Part shown: positions 23,074 through 31,813 of the stretch, one piece after another
Layout: each line of letters begins with the position of its first letter
Numbering within the stretch: the first letter of the stretch is position 1
DNA from: DAOTVC01 sp034437215
Lineage (GTDB): Bacteria > Chloroflexota > Anaerolineae > B4-G1 > SLSP01
Length of the DNA: 64,000 nucleotides
Reading direction: 5' to 3'
NCBI GenBank assembly: GCA_034437215.1
Contig: DAOTVC010000106.1
Coordinates: 1-64,000 of the forward strand
Notes under the pieces: model-generated
What the model was told of the DNA's origin: nothing
What the model saw: only the letters and a program-made list of their open reading frames with translations
Databases searched by the model: none
Translations under genes and position numbers: made by a program

Positions 23074-25361
23074 TCTTGTGTGACCTCTCCTGTTACTGTG
23101 ACCGTGAGTTCGATCTCTCCCAGATGGTAGTGGCCGCCAAAATCGGGCACGAGGAGCAAGCGCAGAACCTGGGCCGGGGAGAGAAAGGAAACCAAGCGCT
23201 CATCCTCCAGCACGAGCTCCGCCCCCGTCGGGGGGAGGGGTTCTGGAATCCACTGCTCGTCTTCCCAATCCCACAGCATGAGCTCCAGCGTAACTGTGGT
23301 GGAGGTGGTGGCAGGGAGCGCCAACTTCTGGACGTGCAGGGCCAGGCGCTCGAGAGGTAGATTGGCGCCAGGTGTGGGGGAGGCGAAGTCGACGATGATC
23401 TCGGGCGCCCCTACGTGGATGGTGTTACCGTCTATCCAGCCGCTGCTGCCTCGGGGCAGGTGAGGCATGAAGGGGATCTGCCGCGCACCCCGGGCAAGGT
23501 CAGGACAGGGGATACGCAGCAGGAGGCAGCTCTCCCGATGGGTAGTGCCTCCCATATCGTGGCTGGGGAAGGGGACGTCCTCCGCATCGGCGATCAGGTG
23601 GCACTCCGGGTGAAGGGCAAGAGGGGGTGGGTCTATATAGCCGTAGGAGCCGTAGGGGGCGGGCTGCTGAATCAGTCTACATGCCCTGTGATCGGCGGGC
23701 AGGGGGTAAGGTGAGTAGTTGCTCGCCAGAGGGATGGCCTCACTCAGGGGCCGGGAGAGGGTCAGGGGTACCTGCGCCGGCAGAGCAGCGGTCAGGGAGA
23801 TCTGGCTGCCCGTGCCCAACAGGAGTCTGACGTCCTGGAGAGGGATCTCGCTCCAGAGGGTGCCCTCAACCGTGGGGCCGGCAGGATCGATAAAGAGCGT
23901 GCTGCTGATCGTGGGGGGCGAGGTGATCCCCTCCATTACCCACAGGGTAGGGCCCTGAGGGCGCGCTCTCTCCATCTCCGCTCCGCTCTCCAGCCACGTT
24001 ACGTCCATCCCCAGGTGATAGGGGGATCTGGCATAGGAGGACAGCTGTCCGCTCTGCCAGAGGGGCCGGGGCCGCCCACCCGGTGCGCTCCAACGCAGGA
24101 CGCCGGTGCGCGGGGTATAGATCGCCGTTCCCTGCAGGACGCGGGCGGGGAGCTCGGAGGAGGGGACGTAGACGACGGCGACTTCGTGGACGAGGGGGAA
24201 GGTACGGGCCAGGTCGCCCCCCAGCCAGAGGCCCAGTGCCAGGACGCCCACCAGAATCCAGAGGGGCCAGAGAAGCCAGGCGAGCAGCGGACGGCGCAGA
24301 CGGCGGGCGAGCAGCAGCGTGCCCGGTCCCATGAGCGCGACATAGAGCAGCAGCAAGAGCAACCATTGCCAGAAGCTGGGGAGGACGGTGGCCGGCATGG
24401 AGGTCAGGGTATAGCCGTTCAGCGTCGTCTCGGGGAGGCGGAGGCCCCCCAGTGCCTCCACTGCCGTTGCCGGGTTTGGAGCGAGGACTGCAGCTCTCCT
24501 GACCGGGTGATCGAAGATGGCGGAGGTCTCTGTCCCCCAGACCTCCACCCTGCCCCGACCGAGACCCCGAGCCAGCGCGAGAACTCCCGTAGCGTCCTCT
24601 TGGAGTACTTCGACCTCACCCCGGGAGCTGAGGGTCAGGGTATTCGTCCCCGCACCTTCCCCGCGGGTCCCGGCTATCCTCAACGCCGGAGGCAGGCCGT
24701 TCAGTGTCCGGGGAAGGGCCGCTCCCCCTCCGATGATCAGCTGCCCGCCCATCCCTACCCAGGAGGCCATCGCCCCTCGCTGGGCCTCCGTCAGGGCGCC
24801 GGTGTCCACCCCGTTGAGGAGGAGCAGATCGACGGTCTCCCAGGCCATGGCGTTCTCGGGCAGATCCTGAACGTCGTACAACAGCAGGGTCCTGTCGCAT
24901 CCCGCCCGATCGCCGGGGACCTGGGCGCCCAGGCGATCGACGACGGCACAGACGTACTGCCCTCCCGCGAGGCTGGTGATATCCTGCGTGAAATGCTGCT
25001 GGTAGCTCCCGTCCGTGGATTCCAGCACCAGGTTCACCTGCGATACCGTGGAGATGGGCAAGGCCAGCCGGTACTCCTTCCGCGAGTGGGAGGGAAGGTG
25101 CAAGGGTTGGTGGTAGCTGATCTCCGGTTCGCTCCCGGTGACCTGCAGGCTACCCTCCCACGGGCTGCCCTCGTTGGTGAGGAGTACGCGCAGTTCCGTC
25201 CAGCCGGGCTTACGCATCAGCCCCTCCCAGGCGGGTTGCAGCTCCATCTCCGGCCCGCCCTCCTGGGCGCCGGCGGGCCTTGCCGCCAGCAGGGCGAGCA
25301 GGAAGAGGCCCGTGAGAAGCCACCGGCTGGAGGCCGGCTTGCGGGGGTGAAGGTGGCTCAC
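23070..25361 (-). CDS. Large membrane-anchored extracellular protein, unknown
   Basis: The 763-residue protein starts with a classical signal peptide ending near RPAGAQEG. An extracellular beta-rich domain follows (about 35-150). Next is a Rossmann-like region with DLLLLNGVDTGALTEAQ and GGQLIIGGGAAL that recalls the glutamine-amidotransferase-like domains found in membrane proteins of Chloroflexota and Actinobacteria. Two close membrane segments (about 318-340 and 345-372) are followed by a second large extracellular part with no family I can name. I assign no function. It overlaps its neighbours by 4 bp on both sides (rlmI upstream, DUF624 gene downstream), so it belongs to a tight operon with the flavodoxin and rlmI genes. 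Confidence 0.82.
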   Translation of the reverse strand: MSHLHPRKPASSRWLLTGLFLLALLAARPAGAQEGGPEMELQPAWEGLMRKPGWTELRVLLTNEGSPWEGSLQVTGSEPEISYHQPLHLPSHSRKEYRLALPISTVSQVNLVLESTDGSYQQHFTQDITSLAGGQYVCAVVDRLGAQVPGDRAGCDRTLLLYDVQDLPENAMAWETVDLLLLNGVDTGALTEAQRGAMASWVGMGGQLIIGGGAALPRTLNGLPPALRIAGTRGEGAGTNTLTLSSRGEVEVLQEDATGVLALARGLGRGRVEVWGTETSAIFDHPVRRAAVLAPNPATAVEALGGLRLPETTLNGYTLTSMPATVLPSFWQWLLLLLLYVALMGPGTLLLARRLRRPLLAWLLWPLWILVGVLALGLWLGGDLARTFPLVHEVAVVYVPSSELPARVLQGTAIYTPRTGVLRWSAPGGRPRPLWQSGQLSSYARSPYHLGMDVTWLESGAEMERARPQGPTLWVMEGITSPPTISSTLFIDPAGPTVEGTLWSEIPLQDVRLLLGTGSQISLTAALPAQVPLTLSRPLSEAIPLASNYSPYPLPADHRACRLIQQPAPYGSYGYIDPPPLALHPECHLIADAEDVPFPSHDMGGTTHRESCLLLRIPCPDLARGARQIPFMPHLPRGSSGWIDGNTIHVGAPEIIVDFASPTPGANLPLERLALHVQKLALPATTSTTVTLELMLWDWEDEQWIPEPLPPTGAELVLEDERLVSFLSPAQVLRLLLVPDFGGHYHLGEIELTVTVTGEVTQE

Positions 25362-26497
25362 TCAAGCACCCGGCAGACGAGGCCCTTGAGGTAGGCGCCC
25401 TCGGGGAAGGTGAGGGCCACCGGATGGTCACGGCTCTGCATCATCTCCCCAACGATCTGGGTGGGGCGACCGGCGTCGAGGGCCGCGCCGAAGACGATCT
25501 TCTGAAAGAGGTCGGCGGAGACGACGCCCGAGCAGGAGAAGGTGAAGAGGTGCCCGCCGGGCCGCAGCAGGTGTAGGGCCTGCAGGTTGATGTCCTTGTA
25601 GCCTCGGGCTGCCCGCTTCACGTCCCGTTGGGAGTGGGCGAACTTCGGTGGATCGAGGACGATGAGGTCGAAGCGCTGCTCCCTCTCCCGCAGGTCGCGC
25701 AGGACCTGGAAGGCGTCCCCCGCGATGTCCTCGCTCTGCGCTCCGGAGAGTCCGTTGAGGGCCAGGTTCTGTTGCCCCCGGCTCAGGGCCTCCGCGGAGC
25801 TGTCGACGTTGACGGCGGAGCGCGCCCCTGCCGCGAGGGCGTAGATGGCGAAGCCGCCCGTGTAGGCGAAGACGTTGAGGAGGCTGGGAGGGGCGACACT
25901 GCGTACCAGGGCCGCGGTCAGCTCCCCCAATCGCAGCCGGTTCTCCCGCTGATCGAGGTAGAAGCCGCTCTTGTGACCGCCGCGGACGTCCACCAGGAAG
26001 CGGAGCCCGTTCTCCCGCACCTCCACCTCCTCCGGTGGGGCCGGTCCCCTCAGCGGTCCGGCCCGTTCGGGGAGCCCCTCCTTCTGGCGTACGTCGGCGT
26101 CGCTGCGCTCGTAGAGGCTGTGGGGCTGGAGCTCCTCCAGGAGGAGGTCGGCGAAGAGCTCCCGCCGCGCCTCCACGCCTGCGGACAAGAACTGCACGAC
26201 CAGGACGCCGGCGTAGCGGTCGACGATAAGTCCGGGGATGTAGTCGGATTCGGCGTGCACGAGCCGGTAGGCATCCGTCTCCGGGTCACTCTGGAGCAGA
26301 GGCCGTGCAGCGACGGCCCGGCGCAGCCGCTCCCGCCAGAAGTCCGCCCCTGCGGGTCTCCTGCTCTCGTCCCAGGAGATAAGCCGGACACGAATCTGGG
26401 AGTGGGGGCTGTAGTGCCCCCACGCCAAGAAGGTCCCGTCGTTGCTGTGCACGGCGACCAGAGCTCCGGGCTCTGGATCTCCCTCCACTCGCATCAC
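25358..26497 (-). CDS. rlmI: 23S rRNA m5C methyltransferase, RlmI/RlmK-like
   Basis: The frame gives 379 residues from the first standard start (GTG 26497; ATG at 26494). A SAM-dependent core shows LNVFAYTGGFAIYALAAGA (motif I), NVDSSAEAL, FDLIVLDPPKFA (catalytic DPPKF motif) and LFTFSCSG with the active-site cysteine. Before it lie the central EEHE-type domain (YIPGLIVDRY) and an N-terminal PUA domain. In known RlmI the PUA domain begins about 25 residues earlier, and the upstream in-frame codons (26498-26578) encode just that: LKRGREDALLRRHPWLFSGG. The true protein therefore probably starts upstream at a non-standard codon, overlapping the flavodoxin gene's end (see finding). It methylates a 23S rRNA cytosine (C1962 in E. 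coli). Confidence 0.93.
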   Translation of the reverse strand: MMRVEGDPEPGALVAVHSNDGTFLAWGHYSPHSQIRVRLISWDESRRPAGADFWRERLRRAVAARPLLQSDPETDAYRLVHAESDYIPGLIVDRYAGVLVVQFLSAGVEARRELFADLLLEELQPHSLYERSDADVRQKEGLPERAGPLRGPAPPEEVEVRENGLRFLVDVRGGHKSGFYLDQRENRLRLGELTAALVRSVAPPSLLNVFAYTGGFAIYALAAGARSAVNVDSSAEALSRGQQNLALNGLSGAQSEDIAGDAFQVLRDLREREQRFDLIVLDPPKFAHSQRDVKRAARGYKDINLQALHLLRPGGHLFTFSCSGVVSADLFQKIVFGAALDAGRPTQIVGEMMQSRDHPVALTFPEGAYLKGLVCRVLE

Positions 26498-26559
26498 CCC
26501 ACCCGAGAAGAGCCACGGGTGACGGCGCAGCAGGGCGTCCTCACGACCACGTTTGAGTC

Positions 26560-27105
26560 TTACGACTGCGGTTTCGATGATTGCCTCCCTTGTAGCTGGT
26601 GCACGTAGGTCAGTAATGGGTCGAGGTTTCTCTCCTGGACCCCGTTGTAGTCCGTGATGAGTCCCTCCACCACGCCGAGTTCGGGATCCGAGGCAAGCCA
26701 GCTGTCGATCTGCATCAGGATGCGGTTCGTCAGCTCCAAACGCGAAGCCGCGATCCTGCCCCGTAGAGGAAAGTAGGCGATGCGCTCCCGCAGTTCAGGG
26801 GGGAAACTCTCCTCATATCCCTGCCACAGCTTGGGATGGAGGGTGGCTCTTCCCGAGGTCGAGAAGAGTACGATCTGCTTGTCTCGGATCTCCTGCCAGT
26901 GTTCGATGATGAAGTGGCGGATGGTGATGCGTTCCTCTATGAAGCTGCCGCCGAAGATGAAGAGCTCGTAGGCGCTCAAATCCAGCCCCGCGGCTTCTTT
27001 ATCAGCTGTCAGCGTCCCCCCCACCTCAGCGTGGATCCACTCCGCGTACTGCCGCGTGCTGCCGTAGTTAGTGTGATAGACGATGAGCGTCTTCTGTTTG
27101 TTCAT
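26560..27105 (-). CDS. Flavodoxin-domain protein (HemG-like)
   Basis: The 181-residue protein has a flavodoxin fold with the FMN phosphate loop VYHTNYGSTRQYAEW at the N-terminus, FIFGGSFIEER, and VLFSTSGRATLHP around the second flavin loop. It is similar in layout to flavodoxin-type protoporphyrinogen oxidase (HemG) and to flavodoxin_5 proteins of unknown role. Whether it acts in heme synthesis is open; no other heme biosynthesis gene is nearby. The ATG has GAGGG a few bases upstream. Its 3' end overlaps the probable true N-terminus of the rlmI gene. It appears to be the first gene of this minus-strand operon. Confidence 0.85.
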   Translation of the reverse strand: MNKQKTLIVYHTNYGSTRQYAEWIHAEVGGTLTADKEAAGLDLSAYELFIFGGSFIEERITIRHFIIEHWQEIRDKQIVLFSTSGRATLHPKLWQGYEESFPPELRERIAYFPLRGRIAASRLELTNRILMQIDSWLASDPELGVVEGLITDYNGVQERNLDPLLTYVHQLQGRQSSKPQS

Positions 27106-27264
27106 CCCTCGCGTTCCTGAGTTAGGGTTCGTAAAAGTATGGCTTCCCGCCGTCCCGGAAGTTTGCAGGCCACGGCGCCTCCCGACACGTTTGGGTCCGG
27201 GTCCTTCCAGCGCTTCCGGAGGTCAATTCGGCACCGGGGCCTCCGACGTCGGAAAGGTGTTTTC

Positions 27265-29931
27265 TTATGGCTCTCCCACCATGGTGCGCAGGATCTCCTC
27301 CAGCGCTATCTGTTCACGTCCGTAGCAGGTCCAGTCCCCCGCCTCCAGGCAGGCCTGGCCCGCCTGATAGCGCTCCCACGCTTGCTCCGCCAACGCCTCC
27401 ATATCCCCCGTGGGGGTCTCTTCGACGTCCGGCGGGGCCGTAACCTCGCCGGTGATCACCTGCACGAGGGCTGCGGAGAGGGTGGGGGCCATCGCTACCC
27501 GGTCCTCGTAGGCGACGATGACCCGTTTGAGCTCCGGTAGCTGCCCCGAGTCCGATTCGAGGTAGAGGGGCTCGATGTAGAGGAAGGAGTCGTTGAGGGG
27601 GATCACCAGGAGGTTGCCGCGCAGCACCCGGGAGCCCCGCTGATCCCAGAGGGAGAGCTGCTGGGAGATCACGGGGTCCTGGTTGATCCGGCCCTCGATC
27701 TGCAGGGGGCCGTAGATGAGCCGGTCCTTCGCCAGCTTGAAGACCCCCAGCTGACCGTAATCCTCGCCGTCGCTGTCGGCGTAGAGCCAGGCGACCATGT
27801 TCTGCCTCTCCTTGGGCACGTAGGGTCGGATGAGCATGAACTCCGGATTTTCAGCATCGGGCAGGCGCAGGATGACGTAGTAGGGTTCCATCACCTGCTG
27901 CTCCGTCTGTACCAGCTCCTGGGGGATGTCCCAGACGTCCTCGCGGTTGTAGAAGACCTGCGGGTCGCGCATGTGGTAGGTGGCGTAGAGCTGCGATTGG
28001 TAGAGGAAGAGGGTCTCGGGATAACGCCAGTGCTCCCTAAGGGTCGCGGGCATCTCGTCCACCGGCTTGAAGAGTTCCGGGAAGATGCGCGCGTAGGTCG
28101 CGGCGATGGGCTCCTCAGGATCGATGAGGTAGTAGTTGACCTCCCCCGTATAGGCGTCGATGGTCACCTTCACGCTGTTGCGCATGTAGTTGATCTGCCC
28201 CACGGGCTCGGAGTAGGGATGGCGGTTCGTCCACGTGTAGGCGTCCAGCATCCAGATGATGCGCCCCTCGGCGATGACCGGGTAGGGGTCGGAGTCGTAC
28301 CAGAGCATGGGCGCGATGGTGCCGGTGCGGTCGGTGAGGGTGCGGTGAAAGAGGACGCGGCTGTCACCGGTCAGGGCGGGGGAGATGAGGATCTGGGAGC
28401 TGTTAAGGCCCAGCGCCAGGAGTGCACGCCGGAAGAAGCCACCCAGGCGCACGCCCGTGGGGGCCTCGTAGCGGGTGTAGACATTGGCATCTCCCTGGGG
28501 GTAGTCGAACTCCTCCTCGGTGGTGTTGACCAGGACGTAGTTGTGGGTGGACTCGCCGAAATAGATCTCCGGACGGGTGATGGCGAGGATGGGATCCTCG
28601 ACGACCGGCGGGATATCACGCACGAGGAGGCGGGGCAGACCCTGGGGTGTCACCTCGCCCACGGGGCTGAGGGTCACGCCGTAGCCGTGGGTGAAGATGA
28701 GGTGACGGTTGATCCAGGTCTGCGCCTGATCCGCCAGCTGATCCACATCCAGCTCGCGGGCCGAGAGCATCACCTCTCGCAGCTCGCCGTCGATAACGTA
28801 GCGGTCGATGTCCACGTCTTCGAAGTGGTAGTAGAGCCGGATCTCCTGCAGCTGACCGTAGGTGCGCAGGAGGGGGCGGTAGTCCCAGAGACGGACGTTC
28901 TGCAGGACGTCCGCGTGGGCCTCCAGGTCCTGGGGCGTGAGGCTCCCGACGGCGGGGTAGTCGTACTCCTGGATGTCGTTCAGTCCGTAGGCGTGGCGCG
29001 TGAACCGGATGTTGTGCTCGATGTAGGGGCGTTCCAGCACGAACTCGTTGGGTTCCACCTGGAACTGCTGGATCGCTGCCGGGAAGAGCGCTCCCAGGAC
29101 GGAGACGACCGCCCAGGTCAGCCCGACCAGCAACAGGAGCTTGCCCCGCCGGGTGAACGCGTTCACCATCAGGATAATCGCTGCGACAGCGAAGATGCCC
29201 GCCTTGATCACCAAGACGGGCATGCGGGCGTTGACGTCGGTGTAGCCGGCGCCCGAGACGATCCCCAGCCCGGAATCGAGGAGGGCATAGCGCTGGAGCC
29301 ACTGGCTCGCGCTCAAGAGCAGGAGCCACAGGGCCCCCAGGGTGGAAAGGTGGGCGATGGCCTCCCGCTTCTTGAGCTGGCCAAAGAGGGCGTAGCGCAG
29401 GAAAAGTCCCAGGGCGATGACGATGAGCAGGCCGTTGGCGGTGTCGAGCAGGACGTCGTACCAGGGTACCTCGAAGACGTAGAAGCCGAGATCCATGCCG
29501 AAGATGGGATCGTTCAGCCCGAAGGGGAGCCCCTCGCGGGCGAGGAGGTAGGTGCGCCAGTGTTGGCCCAGGGAGAGGCCAAAGGGTATGCCGATGAGGA
29601 GAGCTGCCAGGGCGAAGAGGAGACGCAGGGGGCGGGTGGAGATGGTGACCTTCGTCCCGCGCACCTCCGCCTGCAGATCGCCCTCCGGGAAGAACCAGTA
29701 GGGGATCAGGGACCAGTTGAGGAGGAGCAGGGCCAGGGTGAACAAGGTGCTGATGGTCGCCAGCAGGACCCGCGTCACGATGCGGGTCTCGAAGACCTCC
29801 GTGTAGTCGACGCTCTGGAACCAGAGGTATTCGGTGTAGAGTCCGACCAGTTGAGACGAGAAAGCGAGCAGCAGCACGACGGCAAAGACACCGGCAATGT
29901 AGAGCACTGTGCGTGCGTTACGAATGTTCAT
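27265..29931 (-). CDS. UPF0182 family large membrane protein
   Basis: From the ATG at 29931 the product is 888 residues, the usual size for UPF0182/COG1615. Seven membrane helices (about 8-28, 50-72, 100-118, 155-175, 195-212, 235-255 and 265-285) precede a long extracellular domain. Family blocks in that domain include YLWFQSVDYTEVF, RPYIEHNIRFTRHAYGL, THGYGVTLSPV, PEIYFGE, YYVILRLP and WLYADSDGEDYG. The C-terminal tail is acidic and resembles a short tetratricopeptide-like helix pair (EALAEQAWERYQAGQACLEAGDW). The function is unknown. The frame extends 86 codons upstream through the minisatellite, but those codons are repeat-derived. A promoter lies at 29969-29996. Confidence 0.92.
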   Translation of the reverse strand: MNIRNARTVLYIAGVFAVVLLLAFSSQLVGLYTEYLWFQSVDYTEVFETRIVTRVLLATISTLFTLALLLLNWSLIPYWFFPEGDLQAEVRGTKVTISTRPLRLLFALAALLIGIPFGLSLGQHWRTYLLAREGLPFGLNDPIFGMDLGFYVFEVPWYDVLLDTANGLLIVIALGLFLRYALFGQLKKREAIAHLSTLGALWLLLLSASQWLQRYALLDSGLGIVSGAGYTDVNARMPVLVIKAGIFAVAAIILMVNAFTRRGKLLLLVGLTWAVVSVLGALFPAAIQQFQVEPNEFVLERPYIEHNIRFTRHAYGLNDIQEYDYPAVGSLTPQDLEAHADVLQNVRLWDYRPLLRTYGQLQEIRLYYHFEDVDIDRYVIDGELREVMLSARELDVDQLADQAQTWINRHLIFTHGYGVTLSPVGEVTPQGLPRLLVRDIPPVVEDPILAITRPEIYFGESTHNYVLVNTTEEEFDYPQGDANVYTRYEAPTGVRLGGFFRRALLALGLNSSQILISPALTGDSRVLFHRTLTDRTGTIAPMLWYDSDPYPVIAEGRIIWMLDAYTWTNRHPYSEPVGQINYMRNSVKVTIDAYTGEVNYYLIDPEEPIAATYARIFPELFKPVDEMPATLREHWRYPETLFLYQSQLYATYHMRDPQVFYNREDVWDIPQELVQTEQQVMEPYYVILRLPDAENPEFMLIRPYVPKERQNMVAWLYADSDGEDYGQLGVFKLAKDRLIYGPLQIEGRINQDPVISQQLSLWDQRGSRVLRGNLLVIPLNDSFLYIEPLYLESDSGQLPELKRVIVAYEDRVAMAPTLSAALVQVITGEVTAPPDVEETPTGDMEALAEQAWERYQAGQACLEAGDWTCYGREQIALEEILRTMVGEP

Positions 29932-29968
29932 CCTTGGTTCTCTCCTTATCGAGTAGCGCGGTTTGGTT

Positions 29969-29996
29969 AGTGTATCCGGAAACAGGCGGGAAGCAA
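29969..29996 (-). promoter_or_regulatory. Promoter of the UPF0182 gene
   Basis: On the minus strand TTGCTT is followed after 16 nt by TACACT, about 38 nt before the ATG at 29931. Confidence 0.55.
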
Positions 29997-30044
29997 GTGG
30001 TGACCCGTTGAACGGATATGCAGCACTTTGCCCCTCCCTTCTCG

Positions 30045-30149
30045 AAGGCAAGATCCCCCAAGGCAAGATCCCCGAAGGCAAAATCCTCGAAGGCAAGATC
30101 CCCGAAGGCAAGATCCCCGGGGGCAAGATCCCCCAAGGCAAAATCCCCG
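30045..30149. repeat. 15-bp minisatellite, seven units
   Basis: Seven consecutive 15-bp units with consensus AAGGCAAGATCCCCG run head to tail, with point differences only (AAATCCTCG, GGGGCAAG). Because the unit is a multiple of three and lacks stops, every frame through it is open and reads as pentapeptide repeats. It lies between the phnE-like gene end and the UPF0182 promoter. Confidence 0.9.
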
Positions 30150-30170
30150 GGGGTTTAAACCCCCGGGGAT
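30143..30170. repeat. 28-bp perfect palindrome at the minisatellite edge
   Basis: ATCCCCGGGGGTTT and its exact inverse AAACCCCCGGGGAT meet at a central TTTAAA. The left arm merges with the last minisatellite unit. It could be a terminator for the phnE-like operon (minus strand), but no U-run follows. Confidence 0.8.
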
Positions 30171-30199
30171 CACGATACCTGCGCAACACGCGGTACGCT

Positions 30200-31813
30200 C
30201 TACACGTACTTCTCCCGTATCTCAGCGCTGACGTAGTCCAGGATGGCGACGGTGATCGCGATGAACCAGACCGCGATGCCTGCCGCGCGGAAGTTGAGCA
30301 GCCGGATGTACTGGATGAGCAGGAAGCCGATACCGCCGCCGCCTACGAGACCGATAACCGTGGACATGCGCACGTTGATGTCCCAGCGGTAGATGGAGAA
30401 GGAGACGAAGGGCGGGATCATCTGCGGCACCACAGCGTACATGATGGTCTGGAGCCGCGTCGCCCCTGTTGCTTGGATGGCCTCGATGGGGCCGGGGTCG
30501 ATGGACTCAATGGCCTCCGAGTAGAGCTTGCCCAGGGCGGCGATGGTGTGCACCGTCAGGGCCAGGATGCCGGCGAAGGGGCCCAGCCCCACCCACTGGG
30601 TGGCGATGACCGCCCAGATGAGGGGCTCGATGGCCCGCACGATGTTGAGGATGCTCCGGGTGACGTAGTAGATCCCCAGGGTCAAGGGGCTGCCCGACAT
30701 CAGGTTCTTCGCTGCGAGAAAGCTCACCGGCACGGCGAAGACGATGCCGAAGGCGGTCGCCATCATCCCCAGGAAGATGGTCTCGATCATACGCTCGATA
30801 CTCAGGAGCAGCGGCTCGCTGGGCTGCAGCGGGCCGATTTCCGAGCTCTGCCGGGCGATGACGTGGTGGATCTGCTCACCCTGAGCGCTGGGCGGCAGCA
30901 GTCGGTAGGGCATGGTGACGTCCAGCTCGAAGTTGCCCTCTGCGTCCGTCTCCACCCTGACGTACTCCCCGCGTTCGCGAATCTGAAACTCGTTGCCGAT
31001 GGGATCCGCCCACCAGATCTCCGTCACGGTATTGGGTTCAAAGTTGCGTCCCTCGAGTTGGAGCGTCGTTCCCGGATCCAACTCGTTGTTCTCGTCCAGA
31101 ACCGACATCTCCCCGCAGGTAGGATCGGACACCAGATAGGGTTCTCCCTCCACCTCCTCGGGAGTGGAGGGGGGAGAGTCATCGCAGGGCGCCTCGATGG
31201 GGGCGCGTGCCTGGAGGACCGCCTCCTCCCGGGTGATTGCGGAAGGCCACGGCCAGAGGATCTGGGAGAGGCGGGGCCAGGTGTCGGAGATCTCCGTGAC
31301 CGCTTTGTAGACGTCGATCCTGCTGATCTGCCAACCCAGGATGAAGAAGAGCAGCATCACGAGGACGAAGATGACTACGCCTCCACGCCGCTCGGGATGG
31401 GCCTGGCGGTAAGCGTCCCAGACGTTCCAGATCCAGAGGGCGAGGGTGCCCAGGAGCACGGCCCCGATGAAGAAGGGGCGCCGTTCCAGGGCCCTCAGCA
31501 GGATGGGGATGGCGCCCTCCGCGCGGGGCGCCAGGTCCACAGCGCGCCATGCCAGAAGGCCGATAATGCTGGCAACGGAGCCGAAGAGCAGTAATCCGCG
31601 CTGCAGCTGGCGGGCGAGGAGCTGTCCCAAACCGGGCACAATCAGCGATAGGAGGGCCGCAACGGGCGGGGGGACGAAGCTGGGGGGCAACTTCGGCTTC
31701 CTCGTAAAGCGATCTTCGTCCTGCTCCACCGGCGGGGCCGTGCCCTTCTCACTGTCGCGGTGCAGGACCTTCTCCTCGGGCTTCTCGCCCCACGCCCACT
31801 TCTCGTCGCTCAT
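30200..31813 (-). CDS. phnE: PhnE-type ABC transporter permease with large N-terminal extension
   Basis: The 537-residue protein ends in a normal PhnE-like permease domain (about 330-535). Its EAA-type signature is ESIDPGPIEAIQATGATRLQTIMYAVVPQ, with further conserved GLVGGGGIGF. Phosphonate permeases are usually about 260-290 residues. Here some 270 extra residues precede the domain: a cytoplasmic start, four hydrophobic segments (about 48-75, 90-100, 110-125 and 145-160), and an extracytoplasmic part. That part resembles an IPT/TIG-like domain (LDPGTTLQLEGRNFEPNTVTE) with a Cys pair. It overlaps phnC by 4 bp. With PhnC and PhnD it would import phosphonate, phosphite or a related anion; no C-P lyase genes are present. 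Confidence 0.9.
   Translation of the reverse strand: MSDEKWAWGEKPEEKVLHRDSEKGTAPPVEQDEDRFTRKPKLPPSFVPPPVAALLSLIVPGLGQLLARQLQRGLLLFGSVASIIGLLAWRAVDLAPRAEGAIPILLRALERRPFFIGAVLLGTLALWIWNVWDAYRQAHPERRGGVVIFVLVMLLFFILGWQISRIDVYKAVTEISDTWPRLSQILWPWPSAITREEAVLQARAPIEAPCDDSPPSTPEEVEGEPYLVSDPTCGEMSVLDENNELDPGTTLQLEGRNFEPNTVTEIWWADPIGNEFQIRERGEYVRVETDAEGNFELDVTMPYRLLPPSAQGEQIHHVIARQSSEIGPLQPSEPLLLSIERMIETIFLGMMATAFGIVFAVPVSFLAAKNLMSGSPLTLGIYYVTRSILNIVRAIEPLIWAVIATQWVGLGPFAGILALTVHTIAALGKLYSEAIESIDPGPIEAIQATGATRLQTIMYAVVPQMIPPFVSFSIYRWDINVRMSTVIGLVGGGGIGFLLIQYIRLLNFRAAGIAVWFIAITVAILDYVSAEIREKYV

Noticed and set aside
30045..30149. CRISPR array or pentapeptide-repeat gene
   Set aside because: The 15-bp units are head to tail without spacers, so it is not CRISPR. 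The pentapeptide reading exists in every frame and has no ribosome site or conserved flanks, so a gene is not supported.
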